Shown one piece after another: positions 1 to 5,376 of a stretch of DNA of 10,006 nt. The notes beneath the pieces are model-generated. The model had not been told where the DNA came from and made no database searches. It was given only the letters and a program-made list of their open reading frames with translations. The first letter of the stretch is position 1. Every line of letters starts with the position of its first letter. A program made the translations under genes and the position numbers. The stretch is from Thaumarchaeota archaeon S13 (lineage in GTDB: Archaea > Thermoproteota > Nitrososphaeria > Nitrososphaerales > Nitrosopumilaceae): contig RHFA01000167.1 in NCBI GenBank assembly GCA_003724275.1, positions 1 through 10,006 on the forward strand, given 5' to 3'.

Positions 1-98
1 GCCCGCAGCCCTCCGCGCCGACTCGTAAACAGTGCCAACGCCAAGGAGCGGCGGGCCTGCCGCCCTGCCCTGCCCGCAGCCCCCCGCTCCGACTGCGT
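1..98. repeat. Imperfect direct repeat in leading non-coding stretch
   Basis: Bases 1-26 (beginning gcccgcagccctccgcgccg) recur at 72-98 with two substitutions and one inserted base, a spacing of 71. The whole 1-211 stretch has no convincing gene on either strand: its open frames are proline/arginine-rich readings of GC-rich DNA with no recognisable motif. The copies could be remnants of a duplicated regulatory segment or a GC-rich intergenic repeat. Window truncation hides whether more copies lie to the left. Confidence 0.5.
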
Positions 99-180
99 CC
101 CAGAGCCGACCATGCACGGTTTTGCCCGCGGGCGTCAAAGGCCGTGCCTAGTCACTCAACACCCTCCCGGGCTGCCATAG

Positions 181-188
181 AGATAAAT
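181..188 (+). promoter_or_regulatory. TATA-like box for the YggX-like gene
   Basis: The AT-rich octamer agataaat in otherwise GC-rich DNA is centred 27 bases before the GTG at 212. That is the distance expected for an archaeal TATA box with transcription starting at or next to the start codon (leaderless mRNA). No Shine-Dalgarno sequence precedes the start. Confidence 0.5.
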
Positions 189-211
189 GCGCCCCCGCGG
201 GAGGCCCCGCC

Positions 212-484
212 GTGGAGGCGCGCACGTGCACAAAGTGCAAGGGGGACATACCCCCCGAAGTGGAGCTCGAGGAGGCCGCCGCGGCCTACCCCTGCTGCCC
301 AAAGTGCTGGGCAGAGTGGAAAGAGTACCGCGTGATGCTCATGAACGAGATGAGGCTCGACATGTCGATGCCCGACCACCGCAGGCTAGTGCGCAAGAAC
401 GAAAAGGCCTTTGTGGGCGTCGCGCCGCCGGAGGGCGGCATGGTCGACTATGCCGACGAGAAAAACCGCAACCCCGACGCCTAG
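212..484 (+). CDS. Zinc-ribbon / Fe(II)-trafficking (YggX)-like protein
   Basis: 90 aa with a GTG start. Seen: Cys6-x2-Cys9 and Cys29-x2-Cys32 (Cys28 also present), a likely zinc- or iron-binding knuckle. It is followed by a block around residues 33-65 (W-x2-W, then MLMNEMRLDMS, then a His-Arg-Arg region) that closely matches the C-terminal core of bacterial YggX proteins (AW-x2-W, MLINE-x-x-L-N, HR-x-L). YggX has been linked to protection of Fe-S clusters and to iron trafficking, probably in the cytosol. The start is chosen because a TATA-like box lies 27 bases upstream and the cysteine motif follows at once. It stands alone and converges on the next gene, the two stop codons sharing one CTAG. 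The two CxxC pairs are not part of classical YggX, so the iron-trafficking role is inferred by resemblance only. A generic zinc-ribbon protein is the alternative. Confidence 0.8.
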   Translation: MEARTCTKCKGDIPPEVELEEAAAAYPCCPKCWAEWKEYRVMLMNEMRLDMSMPDHRRLVRKNEKAFVGVAPPEGGMVDYADEKNRNPDA

Positions 485-942
485 GCCCCGACATGCGCGC
501 GCGCGTTCTTTGGGATCAGCAGCATGAGCGTGCGGCGGCAGCGCTCCGGGCTAGCCGCTATGGCCTCGCCCGCAGAGCGCGCTATTGCCGCGCGCTCGGC
601 CTCGCCTAGCGAGAGGAGCGCGCCGAGCATGCCGTCGACGTTTAGCGCGGCGAGGCGCTCCGGGCTCGCGCATATCCCGGCCGCGTACGCGGCAAACATG
701 TGGCGGCGCCGGTCCTCGGGCAGCGCGCACACGGCGACTAGCCACGTCCGCAGGAGGCGCTCGAGGTCGTCAAAGGGGATCGTCGGCGCCGCGGCGAGCG
801 CCCCGTCGATCACCTCACGCTGCTCGTCAGGCGGCATCGAGTAAAACTCGGCGAGGCGGCGCGTGAGCATGGACTTGCGCAGGAACTCTGGCAGCGCGGC
901 GAGCGCCGTGATTATGCTCGTGGAGTGCGGCGTTTCGGCCAA
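481..942 (-). CDS. Conserved helical protein of unknown function (thaumarchaeal type)
   Basis: About 153 aa if the TTG at 942 is used; the frame stays open to a TTG at 1008, but the extra 22 residues are Pro/Ala/Arg-rich and look untranslated. A TATA-like ctacaaaa (minus strand) is centred near 973, about 31 bases before 942, which favours the shorter form. The protein is predicted almost entirely alpha-helical, made of short repeated units of the kind 'LPEFLRKSML', 'MPPDEQREVI', 'LPEDRRRHMF' and 'LGEAERAAIA', each a helix ending in a Leu-Pro or similar turn. It has no cysteines arranged for metal, no signal peptide and no membrane segment. The style resembles small thaumarchaeal conserved hypotheticals, but I cannot assign a function. 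The upstream region is shared with the divergent gene at 1047. Confidence 0.75.
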   Translation of the reverse strand: MAETPHSTSIITALAALPEFLRKSMLTRRLAEFYSMPPDEQREVIDGALAAAPTIPFDDLERLLRTWLVAVCALPEDRRRHMFAAYAAGICASPERLAALNVDGMLGALLSLGEAERAAIARSAGEAIAASPERCRRTLMLLIPKNARAHVGA

Positions 943-969
943 CGCGGGCGCGCCCCGCGCGGGCGCGCC

Positions 970-977
970 TTTTGTAG
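970..977 (-). promoter_or_regulatory. TATA-like box for the helical unknown gene
   Basis: Minus-strand ctacaaaa is centred about 31 bases before the TTG at 942. It supports the short start over the TTG at 1008, which lies upstream of the box. Confidence 0.4.
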
Positions 978-1011
978 TTTGTGGCGCATGGGGCGCGCGC
1001 GGGCGCAATAG

Positions 1012-1019
1012 CGTTAAAT
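1012..1019 (+). promoter_or_regulatory. TATA-like box for the gluzincin-like / SirB1-like pair
   Basis: cgttaaat is centred about 31 bases before the ATG at 1047, so the leader would be at most a few bases. Together with the minus-strand box at 970-977 it forms a compact divergent promoter region. Confidence 0.45.
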
Positions 1020-1046
1020 GTAGACCCCTGCGCGCCCCGCGCTGCG

Positions 1047-2243
1047 ATGGGCGAGTATGACGAGTTTGCCGAGGCGCTGCTGGACCAGCTCTCCGTCGAG
1101 GTCTCCGAGGAGCGCGAGATGGAGAGGCTCGCCGGCGAGATAGCCGCCGACGCGGACTTTGGCGTCTCCTTTGAGCCCCTCGACGAGCTCGCCGAAAGGC
1201 TCCTTGACGGCATGGCCGGCCTAGCCGAGGGCGTCACGGGCCTTGCGCGGGCCGCTGGCCTGCGCGTCGAGGTCACGGGCCTTGGCGAGTTCAAGTCCCT
1301 CAAGGCCAGAAAGGTCCACGCGCGCGAAGACTCGGCCGGCTATGCGAGGGACCTCTTTGCGGCAGTCGGCTCCGGCGACGCCGGCGCCGTCGCCGGCCTC
1401 GCCGAGCGCGACACGCCGCGGTTTCTCGTCTACTCTACGTACGCAAAGTCCTACCTCTCAAAGATATCCACCACGTACGGCGACTATATGGAGCCGGCCA
1501 TACACCTAAACTCGTTCATACTCTCGCGCTACCCGCAGATAATACTCTACAGGCAGGGCAGGCCGTACGAGGCCCGCCGCGCGGCGGTCAGCTCGGGATA
1601 TGTCGGGGCCGTAAAGATGACAATCCTCGAGGAGGCCACGCACTCGATGCAGGGACCCCTCCACGAGGCAAACCGCGCCGCCGTCGCCGGGGTCAACGCG
1701 ATAAACGAGGAGCTTGCAGCCGAGATCATGGGCCTCGGCGACGCCGAGGCCAGGGGCCTCGCCGAGCACCTGGGCCTGCCCCCCGTGCCCGACGACTTTG
1801 CCGTCGCGCTGCGCGCAAACCTCTTTTTCGCGCTAAACCCGGACAACTTTGTCGCGCGCGTCCTCGGGCCGGACGTGATGACCTACAACAGGGTCGAGGT
1901 CGAGCCCGGCATAGCCAGGGCCCTCCCCGGCCTGGCGGGCATGTACGAGAGGTGGCTGCGGCCCATACAGGCCCACCACGCGGCGTTTGCCGTGATGGAG
2001 GGCATGGCCGCCTTTGTCGTGCGCGAGGCCCTCGCCGACGACGCGGACTTTGGCATGTACCTGCAGACGTTCATGGGCACGGACAGGACGTCGTACGGCG
2101 TGCGCAAGGGGATCGGGCGCGACTTTGTGGCCGCGGCCCACTCGGAGATGGGCAGGGAGGCCTTTGGGGAGATGCTGCGGCGCGCGCCGACGACGAGGGA
2201 CATCAAGGATCCCGCCGCGTGGCTCGCCGCGGCGGGCCACTAG
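1047..2243 (+). CDS. Conserved protein of unknown function, gluzincin-like with altered HExxH
   Basis: 398 aa. The ATG at 1047 follows a TATA-like box; an upstream GTG at 981 precedes that box and would add only low-complexity residues. Residues 1-80 are acidic, helical and Leu/Glu-rich. The central part has a Tyr-rich stretch (YSTYAKSYLSKISTTYGDY). Residues 193-200 read ILEEATHS, which aligns by eye with the zinc-peptidase HExxH helix (typically HE-x-TH) except that the first His is Glu195; Glu196 and His199 are kept. Further on, VMEGMAAF (Glu318) resembles the 'EG-x-A' helix that carries the third zinc ligand in many gluzincin peptidases. There is no signal peptide or clear membrane helix. 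It could be a diverged metallohydrolase, a fold-related protein using E/E/H/E for a different metal, or an inactive relative. The SirB1-like gene follows after four bases, so both are probably co-transcribed. The function is unknown; the peptidase link is my inference from two motifs. Confidence 0.75.
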   Translation: MGEYDEFAEALLDQLSVEVSEEREMERLAGEIAADADFGVSFEPLDELAERLLDGMAGLAEGVTGLARAAGLRVEVTGLGEFKSLKARKVHAREDSAGYARDLFAAVGSGDAGAVAGLAERDTPRFLVYSTYAKSYLSKISTTYGDYMEPAIHLNSFILSRYPQIILYRQGRPYEARRAAVSSGYVGAVKMTILEEATHSMQGPLHEANRAAVAGVNAINEELAAEIMGLGDAEARGLAEHLGLPPVPDDFAVALRANLFFALNPDNFVARVLGPDVMTYNRVEVEPGIARALPGLAGMYERWLRPIQAHHAAFAVMEGMAAFVVREALADDADFGMYLQTFMGTDRTSYGVRKGIGRDFVAAAHSEMGREAFGEMLRRAPTTRDIKDPAAWLAAAGH

Positions 2244-2247
2244 GGCC

Positions 2248-3060
2248 ATGCCCGACTTTGACCCGTTCCTGGCAGAGTGGGCCGCGTTTGCCGCCAACGC
2301 GCGCCACAGCCTGGTGGAGAGGGGCCTAAAGATGGCCCAGCTCCTCGAGTACCCCGACCTTGACATTGCGGCGTACGCCGCGAGGATTGCGGCGATGCGC
2401 GAGTCCTTTAGGCTAGACGTGGACCGCGCGCGCGGGCCGACCGGCGCGATCGGCGCGCTTAACGCGCACGTCTTTGGCACGTGCGGGTTTCGCGGCAACT
2501 TTGAGGACCACTATGACCCGCGCAACAACTTTCTCAACGAGGTCATCGACAGGCGGACGGGAATCGCCATAACGGTCTCGATCATATACGCCGAGGTGGC
2601 GCGCGGAGCGGGGATCGATGTCGGCCTGGTCAGCTTTCCCGGGCGCGTCCTTGCGCGCCACGGGGACGTGGTGATCGACGCCGTGGCCGGCGGCAGGATA
2701 CTCTCCGAGGGCGACGTTGCGGCGCTCCTCGAGGCGGCCGTCGGGCCCGGCGCCGAGCTCACGCAGGCGCTGCTCGCGCCGGCGACGCCCGAGAGGCTGC
2801 TCGTCCGCATGGCGAGGAACCTAAAGCACTCGTACATGCACTCGTACGCGCACGACAGGGCCCTGCGCTGCGCGCGCATGGCCCTCGCGCTGGCGCCAGA
2901 CTCTGCCGAGGACGTGAGGGACGCCGGCCTCCTCGAGGCCCGCCTGCAGAACCGCAAGGGGGCCATAGAGCACCTTGGGCGCTACCTCGAGATAAACCCA
3001 AACGGCGACGACGTTGACCACGTCCTGGAGATCATACGCCAGATGCGCTCTAGTCTATGA
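2248..3060 (+). CDS. SirB1/YchA-type transglutaminase-like protein with C-terminal TPR
   Basis: 270 aa, the usual size for the SirB1/YchA family. Residues 70-135 carry the family core: LNAHVFGTCGFRGNFEDHYDP, then NNFLNEVIDRRTGIAITVSIIY and GLVSFPGRVLAR. The C-terminal part (about residues 185-265) is helical and contains a tetratricopeptide-like pair (RALRCARMALALAPDS; KGAIEHLGRYLEINP). The family has a transglutaminase-like fold but no proven biochemical role here. Odd point: the motif usually reads P-G-H-F-L, and here it is P-G-R-V-L, so the conserved His is Arg133 (codon cgc, one base from cac). The ATG at 2248 is chosen because it starts four bases after the preceding stop and the family N-terminus fits; the frame is open upstream only as a shadow of that gene. 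It is co-transcribed with the gluzincin-like gene and ends 11 bases inside the convergent coiled-coil gene. Confidence 0.88.
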   Translation: MPDFDPFLAEWAAFAANARHSLVERGLKMAQLLEYPDLDIAAYAARIAAMRESFRLDVDRARGPTGAIGALNAHVFGTCGFRGNFEDHYDPRNNFLNEVIDRRTGIAITVSIIYAEVARGAGIDVGLVSFPGRVLARHGDVVIDAVAGGRILSEGDVAALLEAAVGPGAELTQALLAPATPERLLVRMARNLKHSYMHSYAHDRALRCARMALALAPDSAEDVRDAGLLEARLQNRKGAIEHLGRYLEINPNGDDVDHVLEIIRQMRSSL

Positions 3061-3220
3061 TCGACTCGACGTCGCTGCCCTTCTTTATCAACGAGATCTC
3101 GTGGCGCGCGATCTTGTTGCGCATCGCGTGCTTGAGCCTGTTGACCTCGGCGCGCAGCGTCGCGACCTCGTCCTCGAGGCGCGAGACGCGGTGGTAGATG
3201 GTCTCGGTGGACTCGCTCAT
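3050..3220 (-). CDS. Small coiled-coil protein, unknown function
   Basis: 56 aa, ATG at 3220, stop TAG at 3050-3052. The sequence starts MSESTETIYHRVSRLEDEV and continues with a heptad-like pattern (V-x2-L-x3-V-x2-L-x3-V-x2-L) ending in a basic stretch (HAMRNKIARHE) and an acidic end (VESIID). This is a short amphipathic coiled coil likely to dimerise or to dock on a partner. Support for it being real: a minus-strand TATA-like tttaagta centred 27 bases before the ATG, codon choice like its neighbours, and coding that fills an otherwise empty gap between flanking genes. It overlaps the 3' end of the SirB1-like gene by 11 bases in convergent orientation. It resembles the small coiled-coil hypotheticals common in Thaumarchaeota; the function cannot be inferred. 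Confidence 0.75.
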   Translation of the reverse strand: MSESTETIYHRVSRLEDEVATLRAEVNRLKHAMRNKIARHEISLIKKGSDVESIID

Positions 3221-3243
3221 TCCGGCGGGGGGCTCGCAAAATT

Positions 3244-3251
3244 TACTTAAA
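3244..3251 (-). promoter_or_regulatory. TATA-like box for the coiled-coil gene
   Basis: Minus-strand tttaagta is centred 27 bases before the ATG at 3220. It is the most AT-rich spot in the surrounding kilobase (aaaatttacttaaaaagg on the plus strand). Confidence 0.55.
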
Positions 3252-3278
3252 AAGGTATGCGCCGCCCCCGCGCGCGGG
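3249..3278 (-). terminator. Possible terminator after the zinc-ribbon gene, merged with the next promoter
   Basis: Reading on the minus strand, the 12-bp perfect palindrome cccgcgcgcggg (3267-3278) lies just past the stop of the 53-aa zinc-ribbon gene and is followed by a run of five T (3249-3253). The T run is part of the TATA-like box of the coiled-coil gene. Archaeal termination relies mainly on T runs, so the hairpin may be incidental in such GC-rich DNA. Confidence 0.3.
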
Positions 3279-3280
3279 CC

Positions 3281-3442
3281 CTAGAGGTCAAACTCCTTGT
3301 TGCACGAGGGGCACTTTGCGCGCTCCTCGCCCGGGGGGCCCAGTATCTGGATGCGGCCTATCGTCTTGCACTCGCGGCACATCCCCGTCGTGACGTTGCG
3401 CGGGCGCGTGCGGATGATCTTTTGGCTCTTTCTGCGTGCCAT
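3281..3442 (-). CDS. 53-aa zinc-ribbon protein, unknown function
   Basis: Starts MARRKSQKIIRTRPRNVTTG (ATG at 3442) and is basic at the N-terminus. It then has Cys22-x2-Cys25 and Cys44-x2-Cys47 separated by a beta-rich linker (IGRIQILGPPGEE), ending NKEFDL. This is a minimal zinc ribbon of the kind found in archaeal transcription- or translation-associated small proteins. A minus-strand TATA-like cttaatag centred about 30 bases upstream supports this start; the frame remains open further upstream only because it reads through the adjacent tRNA gene. With a basic arm and one zinc ribbon it could bind nucleic acid or a ribosomal site, but that is inference. It lies between a tRNA gene and the coiled-coil gene, all on the same strand. 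Confidence 0.85.
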   Translation of the reverse strand: MARRKSQKIIRTRPRNVTTGMCRECKTIGRIQILGPPGEERAKCPSCNKEFDL

Positions 3443-3468
3443 CCCGCGCGCGCGGCGGGGGGCGCGCA

Positions 3469-3476
3469 CTATTAAG
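3469..3476 (-). promoter_or_regulatory. TATA-like box for the zinc-ribbon gene
   Basis: Minus-strand cttaatag is centred about 30 bases before the ATG at 3442. It lies between the tRNA 3' end and the gene, so the small protein gene has its own promoter. Confidence 0.5.
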
Positions 3477-3504
3477 TCTAATTGCGGCGGCCGGGGAATG
3501 GGGG

Positions 3505-3591
3505 TGGCGCGGAGAGGGGGATTCGAACCCCCGTGTTCGTGAAAACATGGGATTAGCAATCCCACGCCCTACCAGGCTAGGCGATCTCCGC
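3505..3591 (-). tRNA. tRNA-Ser (anticodon GCU), CCA encoded
   Basis: On the minus strand the acceptor gcggaga (3591-3585) pairs with tctccgc (3515-3509). The D arm is gcctagcctggtagggc. The anticodon stem tggga/tccca encloses the loop ttgctaa, giving anticodon GCT, which reads AGC/AGT serine codons. A long variable arm (tgttttcacgaaca, stem tgtt/aaca) marks a class II tRNA, as expected for Ser. The T arm is ggggg-ttcgaat-ccccc. The discriminator is G (3508), followed by an encoded CCA (3505-3507). The mature body is 84 nt plus CCA. There is no intron. A TATA-like box sits about 31 bases upstream. Confidence 0.97.
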
Positions 3592-3618
3592 ACGCGCGGC
3601 GGGGGGCGCACGGGCGCG

Positions 3619-3626
3619 TATTAAAC
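3619..3626 (-). promoter_or_regulatory. TATA-like box for tRNA-Ser
   Basis: Plus-strand tattaaac (minus strand gtttaata) is centred about 31 bases upstream of the tRNA 5' end at 3591. This fits an archaeal tRNA promoter transcribed by the single archaeal RNA polymerase. Confidence 0.5.
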
Positions 3627-3642
3627 TGATGCGAAGGGCGCA

Positions 3643-3720
3643 CGCGCGGGGGGCTGCCCTGGGCGCGCCAGGGCGCCGTCGCAGGCCGCGCGCGGGGGGC
3701 TGCCCTGGGCGCGCCAGGGC
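3643..3720. repeat. Two identical 32-bp hairpin-bearing direct repeats
   Basis: Bases 3643-3674 and 3689-3720 are identical over 32 bases, at a 46-base period with 14 unlike bases between them. Each copy carries a G6 run followed by a perfect inverted repeat (gccctgg, 5-base loop gcgcg, ccagggc). They occupy the gap between the tRNA promoter and the promoter of the divergent dehydrogenase gene. Possible roles are a duplicated regulatory or protein-binding element, a dispersed GC-rich repeat of this genome, or a simple tandem duplication. Identity to the base suggests recent duplication or gene conversion. Confidence 0.85.
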
Positions 3721-3769
3721 CAATGCCCGCAGCGCGGGCGCGAACCGCCACGGCCCGCCCCTCGCAAGG

Positions 3770-3777
3770 CTTAATAT
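3770..3777 (+). promoter_or_regulatory. TATA-like box for the dehydrogenase gene
   Basis: cttaatat is centred 27 bases before the ATG at 3801, the clearest leaderless arrangement in the window. It lies 50 bases past the second hairpin repeat. Confidence 0.6.
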
Positions 3778-3800
3778 CAAACGTGGCGCGGCGCGTCGCC

Positions 3801-4829
3801 ATGGCGAGGGTTGCCGTGATGAGGGGCGACGGAATTGGGCCGGAGGTCGTCGACGCGATGCTCTCGGTCCTGCGCGAGTGCGGAACGGGCATGGACATTG
3901 TCATGTGCGAGGCCGGATCAGAGCAGTGGGAGAAAAACTCGAGGCGCGACGCGACGTACATACCCGACGCGACGATGGCCGAGCTCGAGCGCGCCGACGC
4001 GTGCTTTAAGGGCCCGACGACGACACTCCCCGTCCCCGGCGCGCCGCGCAGCGTCGCCGTCACGCTGCGCCAAAAGTTTGACCTCTATGCCAACATCAGG
4101 CCGTGCTCGACGTACGAGCGGCTCACGCCCGGCCGCCGCCTCGAGTGCGCCTGCTTTCGCGAGGCGACCGAGGGCCTCTACTCCGGGGTAGAGTCGCAGG
4201 TTGGGCCGGACGCGGCGATCGCGATAAGAAAGGTGACAAGGCGCGGGTGCGCGCGCCTTGCCGACGCGGCGATGGAGTGGGCCGCTGACCGCGGCATGAA
4301 GAGGGCAGTCGCGATAACAAAGAGGAACATACTAAAGCGGACCGACGGGATATTCTGGGAGGAGGCCCAGAGGGCCGCCGGCGCGCGCGGCATTGGCGTC
4401 TCGGAGATATACATTGACAACATGGCCCAGCAGCTCGTCGTGGCCCCCGAGCAGTTTGACGGCACGGTTCTCCTGAGCACGAACCTCTTTATGGACATAA
4501 TATCCGAGCTCGTCTCCGGCCTTGTCGGCTCGATCGGCCTCATACACTCGGCCAACATGGGCGACTCGTACGCAATGTTCGAGGCGGCCCACGGATCCGC
4601 GCCGGACATTGCGGGGCAGGGCAGGGCAAACCCGGCGGCCAGCATACTCTCGGGCGCGTGGATGGCCGAGCGCGCCGGCGAGGCCGACATTGGCGAGGCC
4701 ATAAGGGAGGCCACGGCGCGCGTCATAAACGAGGGCAGGGCCGTGACGGCCGACATTGGCGGCTCGGCTGGCACGTCGCAGATGGCCGCGGCGATCGCCG
4801 CAGGCGCCAGTGCGGCGCTGCGCCGCTGA
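3801..4829 (+). CDS. Isocitrate/isopropylmalate dehydrogenase family enzyme
   Basis: 342 aa, typical for the short NAD-type members of this family of metal-dependent oxidative decarboxylases. Seen: the N-terminal GDGIGPEV (9-16); the substrate region YANIRPCSTYERLTPG and REATEGLYSGVE; catalytic-lysine region AITKRNILKRTDGIFWE; metal site TNLFMDIISE; NAD-binding-side HGSAPDIAGQGRANPAAS. EGLYSG-type sequences are common in NAD-dependent isocitrate and homoisocitrate enzymes, so isocitrate to 2-oxoglutarate is my first guess, but 3-isopropylmalate (leucine synthesis) cannot be excluded because the specificity loop after RPC is unusual. The metal site usually reads D-x3-D; here it is D-x3-E. The ATG follows a TATA-like box by 27 bases; an in-frame ATG at 3723 is upstream of that box. 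It ends one base from the convergent methyltransferase gene. Confidence 0.9.
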   Translation: MARVAVMRGDGIGPEVVDAMLSVLRECGTGMDIVMCEAGSEQWEKNSRRDATYIPDATMAELERADACFKGPTTTLPVPGAPRSVAVTLRQKFDLYANIRPCSTYERLTPGRRLECACFREATEGLYSGVESQVGPDAAIAIRKVTRRGCARLADAAMEWAADRGMKRAVAITKRNILKRTDGIFWEEAQRAAGARGIGVSEIYIDNMAQQLVVAPEQFDGTVLLSTNLFMDIISELVSGLVGSIGLIHSANMGDSYAMFEAAHGSAPDIAGQGRANPAASILSGAWMAERAGEADIGEAIREATARVINEGRAVTADIGGSAGTSQMAAAIAAGASAALRR

Positions 4830-4830
4830 C

Positions 4831-5376
4831 CTAGGCGCGCGAGGCCTCCATCAGGAGGAGGCTCTCAAAGAACATTTTCCTCGAGGATATTGTCCTGGTG
4901 GACATGCCCATCGACGCGGCCAGGGCCGCAAGCTCGCCGGGGCGCGAGAGGGACGACGTGACGAACAGGAACTTTCCGCCGCGCGCGACGCGCGGGATCG
5001 CCGAGCGCATTATCCGCAGCGGGACCTCGACGCCGCCGCGGCCCCCGTCGGTGGCGTACACCTCGACAGGGCCGGAGGGGACGTAGGGCATGTTGCATAT
5101 GACAAGGTCAAAGCCCCCGCGGATCGCCGAGGCCCCGTCGCAGCAGACGCGGTTTTGCGCCCTGAACGTCTGGGTTCGCAGCGCGGCGAGGTTGATGTCG
5201 GTGGCCACGACGAGCTCAAAGGACCGCTCGAGGGCCCTCGAGAGGTACCCCGAGCCAGACCCTATCTCCAGGGCGGCGCGCCCAGAGAGGCCCGCGATGC
5301 CGTCCTCGAGGAGGAACGTGTCCTCGGCGCGCGCGTACTCGGGCTCATCGCGAGATGGACCGCGCAACCCTGACAA
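4831..5376 (-). CDS. HemK/PrmC-type class I methyltransferase (probable release-factor glutamine methyltransferase)
   Basis: About 181 aa. The N-terminal region has the family signature leading to AEDTFLLEDGI (residues 17-27, matching the usual P-x-EDT-x-LL). The SAM motif I is EIGSGSGYL (37-45), an acidic residue Asp60 follows in ATDINL, and the catalytic motif is DLVICNMPYVPS (NPPY type, here N-M-P-Y at 95-98). In archaea this short form sits after ksgA and is thought to act like eukaryotic Mtq2, methylating the Gln of the GGQ loop in release factor aRF1. Start: no ATG or GTG is available near the conserved region, so a TTG at 5376 (or 5367) is chosen; both lie inside the 3' end of ksgA, implying translational coupling. 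The Met in the NPPY motif is unusual and may alter substrate choice. Confidence 0.85.
   Translation of the reverse strand: MSGLRGPSRDEPEYARAEDTFLLEDGIAGLSGRAALEIGSGSGYLSRALERSFELVVATDINLAALRTQTFRAQNRVCCDGASAIRGGFDLVICNMPYVPSGPVEVYATDGGRGGVEVPLRIMRSAIPRVARGGKFLFVTSSLSRPGELAALAASMGMSTRTISSRKMFFESLLLMEASRA

Noticed and set aside
943..1008. Longer N-terminus (TTG at 1008) for the helical unknown gene
   Set aside because: The extra residues are low-complexity and the TATA-like box at 970-977 would lie inside the coding region. The TTG at 942 fits better.
3443..3565. Upstream extension of the zinc-ribbon gene
   Set aside because: The extension is the antisense-free reading of the tRNA-Ser gene itself. 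The ATG at 3442 has its own promoter-like box.
3643..3720. Short CRISPR array
   Set aside because: Only two copies, a 14-base gap instead of a spacer of about 30-40 bases, and no cas genes. The unit is a GC hairpin repeat.
3505..3720. Integration (att) site of a mobile element at the tRNA-Ser gene
   Set aside because: No integrase and no repeated tRNA 3' end were found. The repeats lie on the 5' side of the tRNA and do not match it.
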